Below are positions 29,487 through 38,321 of a stretch of DNA of 64,000 nt, in pieces. The notes below the pieces were generated by a model, which saw nothing but the letters and a program-made list of their open reading frames with translations, searched no databases and was not told the DNA's origin. A program made the position numbers and the translations under genes. Every line of letters starts with the position of its first letter. The first letter of the stretch is position 1. This stretch comes from Rhodospirillales bacterium (lineage in GTDB: Bacteria > Pseudomonadota > Alphaproteobacteria > Acetobacterales > Acetobacteraceae), in contig JAFKLG010000066.1 in the NCBI GenBank assembly GCA_017304945.1, positions 1 through 64,000 on the forward strand. The letters are read 5' to 3'.

Positions 29487-30302
29487 TCAGGCGCGGGCGG
29501 GCTTCTTGCGCTTCGACGGAGCCGGGATGTGCGACTGCGTGAGATCCTGCCGCGACGTTCCGTAGAAGATATCGACCTCCAGGGCGCGACGGGCCGCGGC
29601 GGGATCGCGCGCGACCACGGCATCGACGATCGCACGATGGATCGTCAGGGCCTCGAGCTTGCCGTCGCGCATCTGACCGTTCATCTCGACCGTCGGCCCG
29701 ATCCGCAGCCACAGCGAGGTCAGGAGGTCGACCAGCGCGGGGATTCCGCCGAGCAGCGCGAGCTCGCGATGAAAGGCCCAGTGCGCCTGCAGGTAGCCGG
29801 CGCCGCTGTATTCTTCACGCGAGCAGCGCAAAGCTTCCCACCGCTCCTGCAGCCGCGCGAACCCCGCGCGATCGCCCAGGTGCGTGGCGCGTTCGGCGGC
29901 CAGGGTCTCGAGGACGAACCGTACTTCGCTCAGCCCCTGGCGTTCGGACGGCGTGACGACCGGCACGGTGGTGGTGCGGTTGGCGTTCGACTGCAACGCG
30001 CCGATGCTCTGCAGATGCTGGATCGCGTCGCGCACGGGCATGAGACTGGTCCCGAGCTGGGCGGCAAGTGTCCGCAACGTCAGCTTCTCGCCGGGGCGGA
30101 AGACCCCGGTGATCAGTCGCTCCTCGAGCTGCGCCAGGATCTTGCTCTGCAGCGTCTCCCGCTCCAACCGAACGAGGGGCGCCGACGGGATCTGCAGTGC
30201 CGTCCAGAGTTCCGCATTCGCTTGCGGCACGAGAGGCTTGGGTTCCTGGCGCCCTTGATGCCGGCCTGCCGAGGTCCGTACGGACTTGACTGAAGATGTC
30301 AT
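29487..30302 (-). CDS. GntR family transcriptional regulator (FadR/FCD subfamily)
   Basis: A 271-residue regulator. A winged helix occupies residues about 55-115 (ILAQLEERLITGVFRPGEKLTLRTLAAQLGTS, MPVRDAIQHLQSIGAL), and an all-helical FCD ligand domain follows. The ATG at 30302 lacks a ribosome site; a GTG at 30230, with AGGAA upstream, is a credible alternative that drops a basic tail. It is flanked by the transport operon and the divergent DadA-like gene, so it probably represses both until ligand arrives. Confidence 0.87.
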   Translation of the reverse strand: MTSSVKSVRTSAGRHQGRQEPKPLVPQANAELWTALQIPSAPLVRLERETLQSKILAQLEERLITGVFRPGEKLTLRTLAAQLGTSLMPVRDAIQHLQSIGALQSNANRTTTVPVVTPSERQGLSEVRFVLETLAAERATHLGDRAGFARLQERWEALRCSREEYSGAGYLQAHWAFHRELALLGGIPALVDLLTSLWLRIGPTVEMNGQMRDGKLEALTIHRAIVDAVVARDPAAARRALEVDIFYGTSRQDLTQSHIPAPSKRKKPARA

Positions 30303-30323
30303 TTGTTATAACGGATCACAAAT
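30301..30323. promoter_or_regulatory. candidate GntR operator 1 overlapping its own start
   Basis: ATTTGT and ACAAAT are perfect 6-bp arms 11 bp apart, overlapping the annotated gntR start codon. The position suits autorepression. Confidence 0.45.
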
Positions 30324-30364
30324 TGCTGCTCGGGTTCGTGCGTGAACGTGTTTGCTGCTTGCGT

Positions 30365-30377
30365 CAAATGATATTTG
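30365..30377. promoter_or_regulatory. candidate GntR operator 2 upstream of the DadA-like gene
   Basis: CAAATGATATTTG is a perfect palindrome around GAT and shares the ATTTG half-site with the first operator. It lies 71 bp before the oxidase start. Confidence 0.45.
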
Positions 30378-30447
30378 TTCCGATGCAAGCTGAACAAGCC
30401 AAGCACGCGGGCACCAAGTCTCCGTTTCCTGTATCGGGTTCTTGAGG

Positions 30448-31692
30448 ATGTCGCGTACGGCGATCGTCGGTGGTGGCGCGGTCGGGCTGGCCTCGGCCCA
30501 TTACCTCGCGGAAAGTGGCCACGAGGTCTCGATCTTCGAGGAATCGGGCGTGGCCTCAGGCGCGTCCTACGGCAATGCCGGCACCTTTGCGCCCTACGCG
30601 TGTATCCCGGTCAACAACCCTTCCGTGTTCGCCAACCTGCACCGATACCTGCTGTCGCCGCGCAGTCCATTTCGGCTTCGCATGCAGCAGTTGCCGCGAA
30701 TGCTGCCGTGGATCGGTCGCTTCCTGCAGCACTCGACGGCTGCGCGATCGCACCAGACCTCCGTGGAGCTGGCGCGCCTGCTCGGCCTCGCCAATGCCGC
30801 CTATGCCGGCATCATCGGTCGTGCCGGCGCGGACCTCATCGCCCCCCAGGAGTGCCTCTATCTGTATTCGTCTTCGCGCGCCTTCGATGCCGCGGCGCGC
30901 GACATGGCGCTGCGACGCCAGCTCGGCATTCCCGTCGAAATTCTCGACGAAGCAGGCATCCGCGCGCTCGAACCCAACCTCTCCCCGCGTTTTCACAAGG
31001 GCGCGCTGTTCACGGGAAGCTGGTTCTTTCGTTCGCCGTATCGATTCCTGACCACGCTGGCGGAGCGTCTGACCCAGTCAGGCGTCGAGATGGTCCGCGC
31101 GTCGGTCCAGGAAGTGCGCCCGCAGGAGGGTGGCGTCGACCTCGTCCTGACGGACGGTCGCTCGGTGCGCTTCGACCATGTGGTGATTGCGGCCGGCGCG
31201 AAGTCCCGGCACTTCGCCCTGCAATGTGGTGACAAGGTGCCGCTGGATACGGAGCGCGGCTACCACCTGACCTTCCCTGCGGGTGCGGGCTTGCTCTCCA
31301 GACCGTGCGGCTGGGCCGAACGCGGCTTCTACATGACGCCCATGGCGGACGGCTTGCGCGTGGCCGGCACCGTCGAGCTCGGCGGCTTCTCCCCTGCCCT
31401 GCGCACGTCGTTGCTCTCCCTCCTCTCCTCCTCGGCGCGCGACGCCGTCCACGGCTTGGGCGGGCCGACGACGGAGTGGCTGGGGTTCCGACCCACCTTG
31501 CCGGACGGACTGCCGGTTCTGGACCGGGCCGCGGCCTCGCCCCGGGTGATCTACGCCTTCGGCCACCAGCACCTTGGCCTGACCCTCGCCGGGATCACCG
31601 GGCAGATCGTTGCGTCCTTCGTCAACGACACGCCGCAGCCGATATCGCTCGCGCCGTTCGCCGCAAACCGGTTCGCCTCTCACGCCGCTTGA
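30448..31692 (+). CDS. FAD-dependent amino-acid dehydrogenase/oxidase (DadA-like)
   Basis: A 414-residue flavoprotein of the DAO family that oxidises D- or N-substituted amino acids to imino or keto acids. The FAD-binding motif is at the N-terminus (IVGGGAVGLASAHYLAESGHEVSIFE) and the C-terminal flavin contact is FGHQHLGLTLAGITGQIV. The start is ATG 30448; a TTG six bases earlier is possible. It is divergent from gntR and shares its control region, linking it to the transport and demethylase operon. Confidence 0.87.
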   Translation: MSRTAIVGGGAVGLASAHYLAESGHEVSIFEESGVASGASYGNAGTFAPYACIPVNNPSVFANLHRYLLSPRSPFRLRMQQLPRMLPWIGRFLQHSTAARSHQTSVELARLLGLANAAYAGIIGRAGADLIAPQECLYLYSSSRAFDAAARDMALRRQLGIPVEILDEAGIRALEPNLSPRFHKGALFTGSWFFRSPYRFLTTLAERLTQSGVEMVRASVQEVRPQEGGVDLVLTDGRSVRFDHVVIAAGAKSRHFALQCGDKVPLDTERGYHLTFPAGAGLLSRPCGWAERGFYMTPMADGLRVAGTVELGGFSPALRTSLLSLLSSSARDAVHGLGGPTTEWLGFRPTLPDGLPVLDRAAASPRVIYAFGHQHLGLTLAGITGQIVASFVNDTPQPISLAPFAANRFASHAA

Positions 31693-31922
31693 GGCTCCAT
31701 AGAACAACGGGAGACGCGCTCGGGGCGGCATTCGCCGCCATCAGGCGACGGCCTCTTCGAGGCGCACTCTGCGCCAATGTGCACCAGCGAGGCGGTCGCC
31801 GCGCAGGTGAGCGTTTGCGATAGACACGCCGAGTGCGTAATCGGCGATCGCCGCTGGCTAGGATGTTGCCGGCCTCCCCCAGCGATGCTCCGTTTGGCGC
31901 CCCTCGGCGCCAGGAACCTTCG

Positions 31923-32450
31923 ATGCAACTCATCTTCGTCTATGGGCCGATCGCGTCCGGCAAATTGACCATTGCGCGGGAGGTCTGCCGGGCGACGGGC
32001 CTGGCACTGTTCCATAATCATCTGGTCGTCGATGCGGTCGCGGCGGTGTTCCCCTTCGGTTCCGAACCGTTCAGGCGCTTGCGGGAGCAGCTCTGGCGAA
32101 ACGTGATCGAAGAGGCTGCGCTTCAGGGCCGGTCCCTGGTTTTCACCTTCGCGCCGGAACCGACGGTCTCCGCGGGCTTCCCCGAACAGCTTCGGGCAAT
32201 CGTCCACGCCGCAGGCGGTGAGGTGATCTTCGTCCGTCTTCAGGTCCCGGTGGACGAGCAAGAGCGGCGGATCGGTGACCAGAGCCGCTTCGCCTTCGGC
32301 AAGCTGCGCTCCGTCGAAATCCTGCGCGGCGCCCGCGCTGATCATACGGCCTGCGAAGCGGCGATGCCGCAACCGGATCTCACGATCGATACCAGCACGA
32401 CTTCGGTAGCGGACGCTGCGACGGCGATTTCCGCGCTGGTCCCGCTCTGA
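31923..32450 (+). CDS. small P-loop kinase-like ATPase
   Basis: A 175-residue protein with an N-terminal P-loop in the variant form GPIASGKLT, where Leu replaces the usual Ser/Thr after Lys. A shikimate-kinase-like layout follows (LFHNHLVVDAV, then RQ-rich helices). Such small ATPases are often annotated as AAA or kinase-like proteins without a known substrate. The gene is preceded by a 230-bp gap with no visible features. Confidence 0.7.
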   Translation: MQLIFVYGPIASGKLTIAREVCRATGLALFHNHLVVDAVAAVFPFGSEPFRRLREQLWRNVIEEAALQGRSLVFTFAPEPTVSAGFPEQLRAIVHAAGGEVIFVRLQVPVDEQERRIGDQSRFAFGKLRSVEILRGARADHTACEAAMPQPDLTIDTSTTSVADAATAISALVPL

Positions 32451-32589
32451 TCGGCACCCGCGAGTCTCGGCCGCCGATCACTCTCCGGATGCTCGATCTC
32501 GCGATCCCGAGGCGCTCCGCGAGATGCGTCGGCTCCTTCGAGGGCAGCTCAGCATTGCGAGCCTGGTGCTGCTGTGATTCGGGAAAAGC

Positions 32590-32682
32590 TGGCGGAGGGG
32601 ATGGGATTCGAACCCACGATACGCCTTGACAGCGTATAACGGTTTAGCAAACCGCCGCCTTCAGCCACTCGGCCACCCCTCC
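32590..32682 (-). tRNA. tRNA-Ser(GCT)
   Basis: The reverse strand begins GGAGGGGTGGCCGAGTGG, has anticodon loop TTTGCTAAA (anticodon GCT), a long class-II variable arm and T-loop GGTTCGAATCC, and closes with CCCCTCC plus discriminator G and an encoded CCA. All arms pair. Confidence 0.96.
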
Positions 32683-32886
32683 GCCGGGAGAGTCGAACCC
32701 GGGCGAACCCGGACACGGCGTTTGCACCGCTGCTTCTACGGACTGCCCGGCCCGCCGTCAAACACCGATCGCCGCGAGCCCGCCTCACCCTCTGGCGCAG
32801 GCGCCGGAGGGCAGGCGAGCCGAATGGGGCTGACGATCTCGCGGGCAGGATCACAGAACCGCCCCACGGAGCTGCCGGCGCGCGGG

Positions 32887-33513
32887 TCAGCTCAGCGCCA
32901 CCTCAAACCCCTTCTTCGTGGCCGGGCGCGCCATCATCGTCTCATACCATCGCTTCACGTTCGGGAAGTCGGCCAGGTCCACCTGGTGCCGCTCATGCCG
33001 CCAGGCCCAGCCCAGGATGGCGAAGTCCGCGATCGACACCGCGTCGGCGACGAAGTCCCGGCCGGCCAGCCGCTTGTCCAGCACGCCGTACAGGCGGCGC
33101 GTCTCCTTGGAGTAGCGCTCCAGCCCGTAGCGACGATCCTGCTCGTTCTCGACCTGGAGGAAATGGTGCACCTGGCCGGGCATCGGGCCGAACCCGCCCA
33201 TCTGCCACATCAGCCACTCCAGCACCGGCACCTGCGCCCGCAGGTCGGTCGGATAGAACTTGCCGGTCTTGATCCCGAGATAGATCAGGATCGCGCCGGA
33301 TTCGAACACGCTGATCGGCTTGCCGCCGGGTCCATCCGGATCGACGATCGCCGGAATGCGGTTGTTGGGACTGATGGCCAGGAAGTCCGGCGCGAACTGC
33401 TCGTTCTTGGAGATGTTGACCGGGTGGACCGTATAGGCCAGCCCCATCTCCTCCAGCGCGACGCTGATCTTGCGCCCATTCGGCGTGTTCCAGGTGTAGA
33501 GGTCGATCGCCAC
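32887..33513 (-). CDS. glutathione S-transferase (YfcG/nu-class type)
   Basis: A 208-residue GST. The N-terminal thioredoxin-like domain has YTWNTPNGRKISVALEEMGL, NNRIPAIVDPDGPGG and FESGAILIYLG, as in the disulfide-bond oxidoreductase YfcG. The C-terminal helical domain includes DFVADAVSIADFAILGW. The GTG at 33513 has GGGGGAAAG upstream; readings extended to 34407 are the antisense of the exonuclease gene. Confidence 0.9.
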   Translation of the reverse strand: MAIDLYTWNTPNGRKISVALEEMGLAYTVHPVNISKNEQFAPDFLAISPNNRIPAIVDPDGPGGKPISVFESGAILIYLGIKTGKFYPTDLRAQVPVLEWLMWQMGGFGPMPGQVHHFLQVENEQDRRYGLERYSKETRRLYGVLDKRLAGRDFVADAVSIADFAILGWAWRHERHQVDLADFPNVKRWYETMMARPATKKGFEVALS

Positions 33514-33597
33514 CGTCTTTCCCCCTGTTGTCAGGTGGCGGCATCCTGCGCGCGGCCCGGCTTGCTCACAAGCCGCCCGGCGCGGCACCCTGGGCGC

Positions 33598-34368
33598 ATG
33601 AAGATCGCCACCTGGAACGTCAACTCCATCCGCCAGCGGGAAGCGCATGTCCGCCGCTGGCTGGAGTGCTGCCAGCCCGACCTCCTGGTGCTGCAGGAGA
33701 TCAAGTGCGAGGCCGCCGCCTTCCCGTCCCTCTCCTTCCAAGCGCTCGGCTACACCAGCGAGGCGGTCGGGCAGAAAGCCTATAACGGCGTGGCCGTGCT
33801 GGGCCGCATCCCATTCACCGTGCGCGCGCGGGCACTGCCCGGCCTGCCCGAGGACGACGCCCAGGCACGCTATGTCGAGGTCGAGGCGGACGGCATGGTG
33901 CTCGCCGGCATCTACCTGCCGAACGGCAATTCGGGCGGCGAGGCCGGGTTCGCCTACAAGCTCGCCTGGATGGACCGGCTGGCGGAGCGAGCCGAGGCGC
34001 TGCTTGCCGCCGACACGCCGCTGGTGATCGCCGGCGACTACAATGTCTGCCCGACCGACGAGGACTTCGCCCCCGGCACGCTCGCCGCCACCGACGCGCT
34101 GCGGCATCCGGAAAGCCGCGCCCGCTTCCGCCGCCTGCTCTGGTCCGGCATGACGGATGCGGTGCGCGCGGTGCATCCGCACGGGGCGCATTGGACGTTC
34201 TGGGATTACCAGGCGGGGGCGTGGCAGCGCGACCTCGGACTGCGCATCGACCACGCCCTGCTTTCCCCGGGGATCGCCGAACGCCTGGTCGCCGCCGGCG
34301 CCGACCGCGCCGAACGCGGCTACCCCCAGCCCTCGGACCACGTCCCCGTCATGGTGGTGCTGCGGTAA
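33598..34368 (+). CDS. xthA: exodeoxyribonuclease III (AP endonuclease)
   Basis: A 256-residue enzyme of base-excision repair that cuts at abasic sites and removes 3' blocks. Signature motifs are NVNSI near the start, LLVLQEIKCE, YLPNG, IAGDYNVCPTDEDF, LRIDHALLS and PSDHVPV. The start at 33598 gives the standard MKIATWNVNSI. It is divergent from the GST gene, with 84 bp between the starts. Confidence 0.95.
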   Translation: MKIATWNVNSIRQREAHVRRWLECCQPDLLVLQEIKCEAAAFPSLSFQALGYTSEAVGQKAYNGVAVLGRIPFTVRARALPGLPEDDAQARYVEVEADGMVLAGIYLPNGNSGGEAGFAYKLAWMDRLAERAEALLAADTPLVIAGDYNVCPTDEDFAPGTLAATDALRHPESRARFRRLLWSGMTDAVRAVHPHGAHWTFWDYQAGAWQRDLGLRIDHALLSPGIAERLVAAGADRAERGYPQPSDHVPVMVVLR

Positions 34369-34387
34369 GTCCGGGCCGAACCTGTCC

Positions 34388-34406
34388 TGGCCGGCGAGAC
34401 CGGCCA
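34388..34406 (+). terminator. hairpin after xthA
   Basis: TGGCCGG and CCGGCCA pair around a 5-base loop, 20 bp after the xthA stop. No U-tract is seen. Confidence 0.4.
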
Positions 34407-34651
34407 AACGTGTCGTGGCCTCGCGCTCTCCCCCGCCCCTTCCCCGCGTCGCCGATTTCTCTTGCGCAACGCAGCATTCGCGCCGATATACCGCCTGCCC
34501 TTCCGTGATCGCGTGATTGGCGGCGCCTCGCGCTTGCCCTTACGGAAACTCGCAACCGAAACGCGTCCGCTCCTCCGAATCGCGCAGGCCGGCGGACACC
34601 ACGCGCCCCATATCGCTCGACCGAGCCGGGGGCGTCGGAGCCATACCCTAC

Positions 34652-35911
34652 GTGACTGTTCAGACTTTCGCGGAAATCGGCCTCGCCGAACCGTTGCTGC
34701 ACGCGCTCGCGGCGCAGACCTTCACCATTCCCACCCCGATCCAGGCCAGCGCCGTCCCCGGACTGCTGGACGGACGTGACCTGCTGGGCATCGCCCAGAC
34801 CGGCAGCGGCAAGACCGCGGCCTTCGCGCTGCCCCTGCTGCAGCACCTGATGGGCGGCAACGTCCGTTCCGCGCCCTTCGCACCCCGCGCGCTGATCCTG
34901 GCGCCCACGCGCGAGCTCGCCCTGCAGATCGAGGACACGCTCCGCAAGCTGGGCAGCCAGACCCGGCTGCGCACCACGATCGTGATCGGTGGCGCGTCCC
35001 GCCACCGCCAGGTCGAGGCGATGCGCCGCGGTCCCGACATCGTGGTCGGCACGCCGGGCCGCATCTGCGACCTGATGGCGACGCGGGAGCTGCATCTCGG
35101 CGCGGTCCGCCAGTTCGTGCTGGATGAGGCCGACCGCATGCTCGACCTCGGCTTCATCAAGGACATCCGCAAGATCGTCGCGGCGCTGCCGCAGGATCGC
35201 CAATCCGCCCTGTTCTCGGCCACCATGCCGACCGAGGTCGCGAGCCTCGCCAACGGCCTGCTGCGCAATCCCATGCGGGTCGAGATCGAGCGGAAGGAAG
35301 AGACGGCCCCGAAGATCGAGCAGTCGGTGCACTTCGTGACGCAGTCCGCCAAGCGCGCCCTGCTCGCCGACCTGCTCGCCGACCCGGCCTTCTCGCGGGT
35401 GATCGTGTTCACCCGGACCAAGCGCGGCGCCAACCGCGTGGCCGAGGATCTCGAGGACGCCGGGCATCGCGTGAACGCCCTGCACGGCAACAAGAGCCAG
35501 TCGCAGCGCGAGAAGGCGCTGGACCAGTTCCGGTCCGGGCGGGCCCGCGTGCTGGTCGCGACCGACATCGCGGCGCGCGGCATCGACGTGACCGGCGTGT
35601 CGCACGTGATCAACTACGACCTGCCGGTGGAGCCGGAGAGCTACGTACATCGCATCGGCCGCACCGCGCGCGCCGGCGCGGCGGGCGTGGCGATCTCGTT
35701 CTGCGACCACGCGGAATATCCGGCCCTGCGCGCCATCGAGAAACAGACCGGCGCCCCGCTCGCCGTCGCCAGCGGTGAGCCGCCGGCGGCGGGTGGGCGG
35801 AACGGCAGCAAGCCGTCCGGCCATTATGGCGACCGGCCCCCGGCCCAGGCGACGCGCCGCCGCCGGCCCCGCAACCGCCGCCCGAATGGCGGGATGCGTT
35901 CAGCGGCCTGA
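34652..35911 (+). CDS. DEAD-box RNA helicase (RhlE type)
   Basis: A 419-residue ATP-dependent RNA helicase. It has the Q motif (PTPIQ), motif I AQTGSGKT, Ia PTRELALQI, II DEAD in VLDEADRML, III SAT, V ATDIAARGID and VI HRIGRTARAG. The basic Arg-rich tail from about residue 385 is typical of RhlE. The GTG at 34652 (VTVQTFAEIGL) gives the usual N-terminus; an upstream in-frame start would add 45 unlike residues. Confidence 0.93.
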   Translation: MTVQTFAEIGLAEPLLHALAAQTFTIPTPIQASAVPGLLDGRDLLGIAQTGSGKTAAFALPLLQHLMGGNVRSAPFAPRALILAPTRELALQIEDTLRKLGSQTRLRTTIVIGGASRHRQVEAMRRGPDIVVGTPGRICDLMATRELHLGAVRQFVLDEADRMLDLGFIKDIRKIVAALPQDRQSALFSATMPTEVASLANGLLRNPMRVEIERKEETAPKIEQSVHFVTQSAKRALLADLLADPAFSRVIVFTRTKRGANRVAEDLEDAGHRVNALHGNKSQSQREKALDQFRSGRARVLVATDIAARGIDVTGVSHVINYDLPVEPESYVHRIGRTARAGAAGVAISFCDHAEYPALRAIEKQTGAPLAVASGEPPAAGGRNGSKPSGHYGDRPPAQATRRRRPRNRRPNGGMRSAA

Positions 35912-36061
35912 GGGTCGGCCCCGGCAATCGCGTAGCACCGGGAAAGCGGCGGCGCAGGCATCCTGCGCCGCTGCCGGCCCCGGACCACACCCTGCCCCAA
36001 TGACCGTCGGACGGACGGCGCTGCGCGAAGCCGCGCCGTCCGCGCCCCGATGGAACGGGCG

Positions 36062-36607
36062 TCAGCGCGCCTGCCGGTCGGGCGCGCCGCACGGCGTGGA
36101 CGTCGAACCGCGCGAGACCGTCTCGCGCGGCTTGGCCCCGGACCGGCGCGGCTTCGCCCCGCTCCGCAGCGACTTGAGCAGCAGCGTCCCCTCCGGCGCG
36201 TGCCCCGCCGCCGTCAGCCCGCCGCTCACCTCCGGCTCCGCCCCGTGCACCACGCTGCGCACGGCCGCACATTCGAATCGGCGGCCCAGGGAATCGAGTT
36301 CGGCCACCAGTGCCGCGAGGACCGCGCCCGGATCGAGCAGGTCCACGGCAACGAAATGCTCCGCGATCAGCACCTTGCCGCATTCCAGGTCCTGGTCCAC
36401 GCGATAGCAGAACAGCCCGCACGGATAGCTGCGACCCTCCCGCCGCGCCGCCACGATCCCGGTGTGCCCGGCCCGCCGCCCCGACGTCAGCGCGCGGGCG
36501 AACCGCACCCAGTCTGCCAGCGCCAGATGCGGCACGGCTTCCCGAATCAACGGATAGACCGCATGGATCTGATCCGGCCGCAGGCTTTCCACGCTGATCG
36601 ACGACAT
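36062..36607 (-). CDS. GNAT-like protein
   Basis: A 181-residue protein starting MSSISVESLRPDQIHAVYPLIREAVPHL, resembling the start of GNAT acyltransferases, with a central part (GIVAARREGRSYPCGLFCYRVD) like the acetyl-CoA-binding strand region. The catalytic loop is weak, so activity is uncertain. The C-terminus carries a short duplication (RSGAKPRRSGAKPRE). It is divergent from the FNR-type gene and shares the FNR box between them. Confidence 0.65.
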   Translation of the reverse strand: MSSISVESLRPDQIHAVYPLIREAVPHLALADWVRFARALTSGRRAGHTGIVAARREGRSYPCGLFCYRVDQDLECGKVLIAEHFVAVDLLDPGAVLAALVAELDSLGRRFECAAVRSVVHGAEPEVSGGLTAAGHAPEGTLLLKSLRSGAKPRRSGAKPRETVSRGSTSTPCGAPDRQAR

Positions 36608-36659
36608 CGCCAGGCCCTCGCTCTCGCGGGAAGCTGCCCGATCGGGCCTCGGCCCGGCG

Positions 36660-36673
36660 TTGACGCAGATCAA
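36660..36673. promoter_or_regulatory. FNR box
   Basis: TTGACGCAGATCAA matches the FNR consensus TTGAT-N4-ATCAA with one mismatch. It lies 53 bp before the GNAT-like start and 118 bp before the FNR-type regulator start, so it can serve either or both. Confidence 0.75.
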
Positions 36674-36790
36674 GGCAGGTGCGCACGACCGCAAAATCCT
36701 GCTAGGAGGCTGCCCGGGTGCGGCTTGCAATCCGGGAGCGAAGCCGGCCACACTCGTTTCGCACACCCGACGTGCTCTCGGCACGAGGCT

Positions 36791-37528
36791 ATGATGACCG
36801 TCCCCCTCAGCCGTCCGCTGGTGCTGGATCCCGCAGGCGCGGACCCCTGCGCGCATTGCGACGCGCGTCACGCAAGCGTCTGCAATGCGATCCCGGACAG
36901 CGACATGGCGCGCCTCGCCACCACCGCCGTGGTGGTGGAGGCCGCGCCCGGAACCACCTTCATCAACGAAGGCGACGCGGCCGGCTGCTTCTTCAACATC
37001 ACCCGCGGCACCGCCAAGCTCTTCAAGCTCCTGCCCGACGGACGGCGCCAGATCACCGGCTTCGTCGGCGTCGGTCATTTCCTCGGCCTCGCCGTGTCCG
37101 ACACCTACGCCTTCAGCGCCGAGGCGATCGACCACGTGCGTTTCTGCCGCTTCTCCCGCACGCGGCTCCGCGCGTTGCTGGACGAGTATCCGCTGATGGA
37201 GAAACGGCTGCTCGAGGTAGCCTCCAACGAACTCGTCGCCGCGCAGGAGCAGATGCTGCTGCTCGGGCGCAAGACCGCGCGGGAGCGACTCGCCTCCTTC
37301 CTCGCCAGCCAGTCCCGGCTCGGCGTCTCCTGCCAGCACCCCCGCCAGCGCTTCGCCCTGCCGATGACGCGGGGCGATATCGCCGACTATCTCGGGCTGA
37401 CGATCGAGACGGTCAGCCGCACGCTGACCAAGCTGCGGAGCGAGGGGCTGATCGAAATCCCGTCCACCACGGAAGTGGTGATCCGCGCCCCGGCCGCCCT
37501 CGAGCGCTTGGCGGCCGGCGCCGCCTGA
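36791..37528 (+). CDS. FNR-type oxygen-sensing transcriptional regulator
   Basis: A 245-residue Crp/Fnr regulator. Cys20, Cys23, Cys31 and Cys119 occupy the places of the four [4Fe-4S] ligands of FNR, so it should sense oxygen. The cNMP-like beta barrel spans about 40-150 and the HTH reads GDIADYLGLTIETVSRTL. The E-x-x-S-R of the recognition helix predicts binding to TTGAT half-sites, in agreement with the FNR box upstream. A second ATG follows directly (MM), so the start may be 36794. Confidence 0.92.
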   Translation: MMTVPLSRPLVLDPAGADPCAHCDARHASVCNAIPDSDMARLATTAVVVEAAPGTTFINEGDAAGCFFNITRGTAKLFKLLPDGRRQITGFVGVGHFLGLAVSDTYAFSAEAIDHVRFCRFSRTRLRALLDEYPLMEKRLLEVASNELVAAQEQMLLLGRKTARERLASFLASQSRLGVSCQHPRQRFALPMTRGDIADYLGLTIETVSRTLTKLRSEGLIEIPSTTEVVIRAPAALERLAAGAA

Positions 37529-37562
37529 TCGGCCCTGCCGAGCTGGCGCTGTCGCCGTCGCT

Positions 37563-37585
37563 GGCCCTGTCGCCGTCGCAGGGCC
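37563..37585 (+). terminator. hairpin after the FNR-type gene
   Basis: GGCCCTG and CAGGGCC are perfect arms with a 9-base loop, 35 bp after the stop codon, inside a short direct repeat (CTGTCGCCGTCG twice). There is no U-tract. Confidence 0.4.
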
Positions 37586-37643
37586 GGGACGAAGGCAGGG
37601 CGAGGCCGTATCGCCGCACGACCCGCCCCCTCAGCCGCGCGCG

Positions 37644-38165
37644 CTAACGCTTGCCGCCGTGCTGGTCCATGTAGGCCTTGGTGTGATGATGCACGTTGCC
37701 GTCGGCATCACGGTACTCGCGGGCAGCGAGGTCGGCATCGTCGCCCTCGCCCGCCTTCTCGCCACCGCCTGACGCATTCTGTGCGTCGCGTTGCCGTGCC
37801 GCGGGGCGCTGCGACTCCTGCCGCGCGGCGCTGGCCGGCGCGTGCCTCGAACCATGTTGCGGATGGTGGCGGCTCGCATGCTCGCCATGCTCCCGCTTCT
37901 CCAGCGTGTCCCGGCCGACGATCTTGCTGAACACGCCACCGCCATCATAGAGCATCGCCAAGCCGCTCTGCTCGAACTGCTCGAAGAACTCGTCCCAGGA
38001 AATTTCCACCAGGGCGTCGTGGGAGGACTGCGGATTGTCCGGGAACATGATCCGGATGATCCGGACATCGCCGTCCTCGTGGGTGCGCTTCACCGCTGCC
38101 GGCTTGCCGCCCTTCGCCTCTGCCCAGCGACGGATTTCGTCATGGTTCGTGGTGCCCGTGGCCAT
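37644..38165 (-). CDS. conserved small protein of rhizobial/acetobacterial type, function unknown
   Basis: A 173-residue acidic-to-basic protein. The N-terminal part, MATGTTNHDEIRRWAEAKGG...ISWDEFFEQFEQSGLAMLYD, is a conserved domain that is often mislabelled 1,4-alpha-glucan branching enzyme although it lacks any glycosidase motif. The C-terminal half is low-complexity and His/Arg-rich, ending in HHHTKAYMDQHGGKR. AAGGAAA precedes the ATG at 38165. Confidence 0.7.
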   Translation of the reverse strand: MATGTTNHDEIRRWAEAKGGKPAAVKRTHEDGDVRIIRIMFPDNPQSSHDALVEISWDEFFEQFEQSGLAMLYDGGGVFSKIVGRDTLEKREHGEHASRHHPQHGSRHAPASAARQESQRPAARQRDAQNASGGGEKAGEGDDADLAAREYRDADGNVHHHTKAYMDQHGGKR

Positions 38166-38321
38166 GGGTTTCCTTCGCGTTGCGCAGAAACCCACGTCCC
38201 CCCGCATCCGGGGGAGCAGGCCTGCTTGGAGTGATCGCACCACAACGCGGACCCTGCAGACGGGTTGCTGGCCAAGGCGTGCCTCACCGCGGTGCCCGAC
38301 GCAGCACCGCGGCTGGTATGG

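Noticed and set aside
32626..34368. A 580-codon plus-strand reading ending with exonuclease III
   Set aside because: The upstream part runs antisense through tRNA-Ser and the GST gene; the exonuclease starts at 33598.
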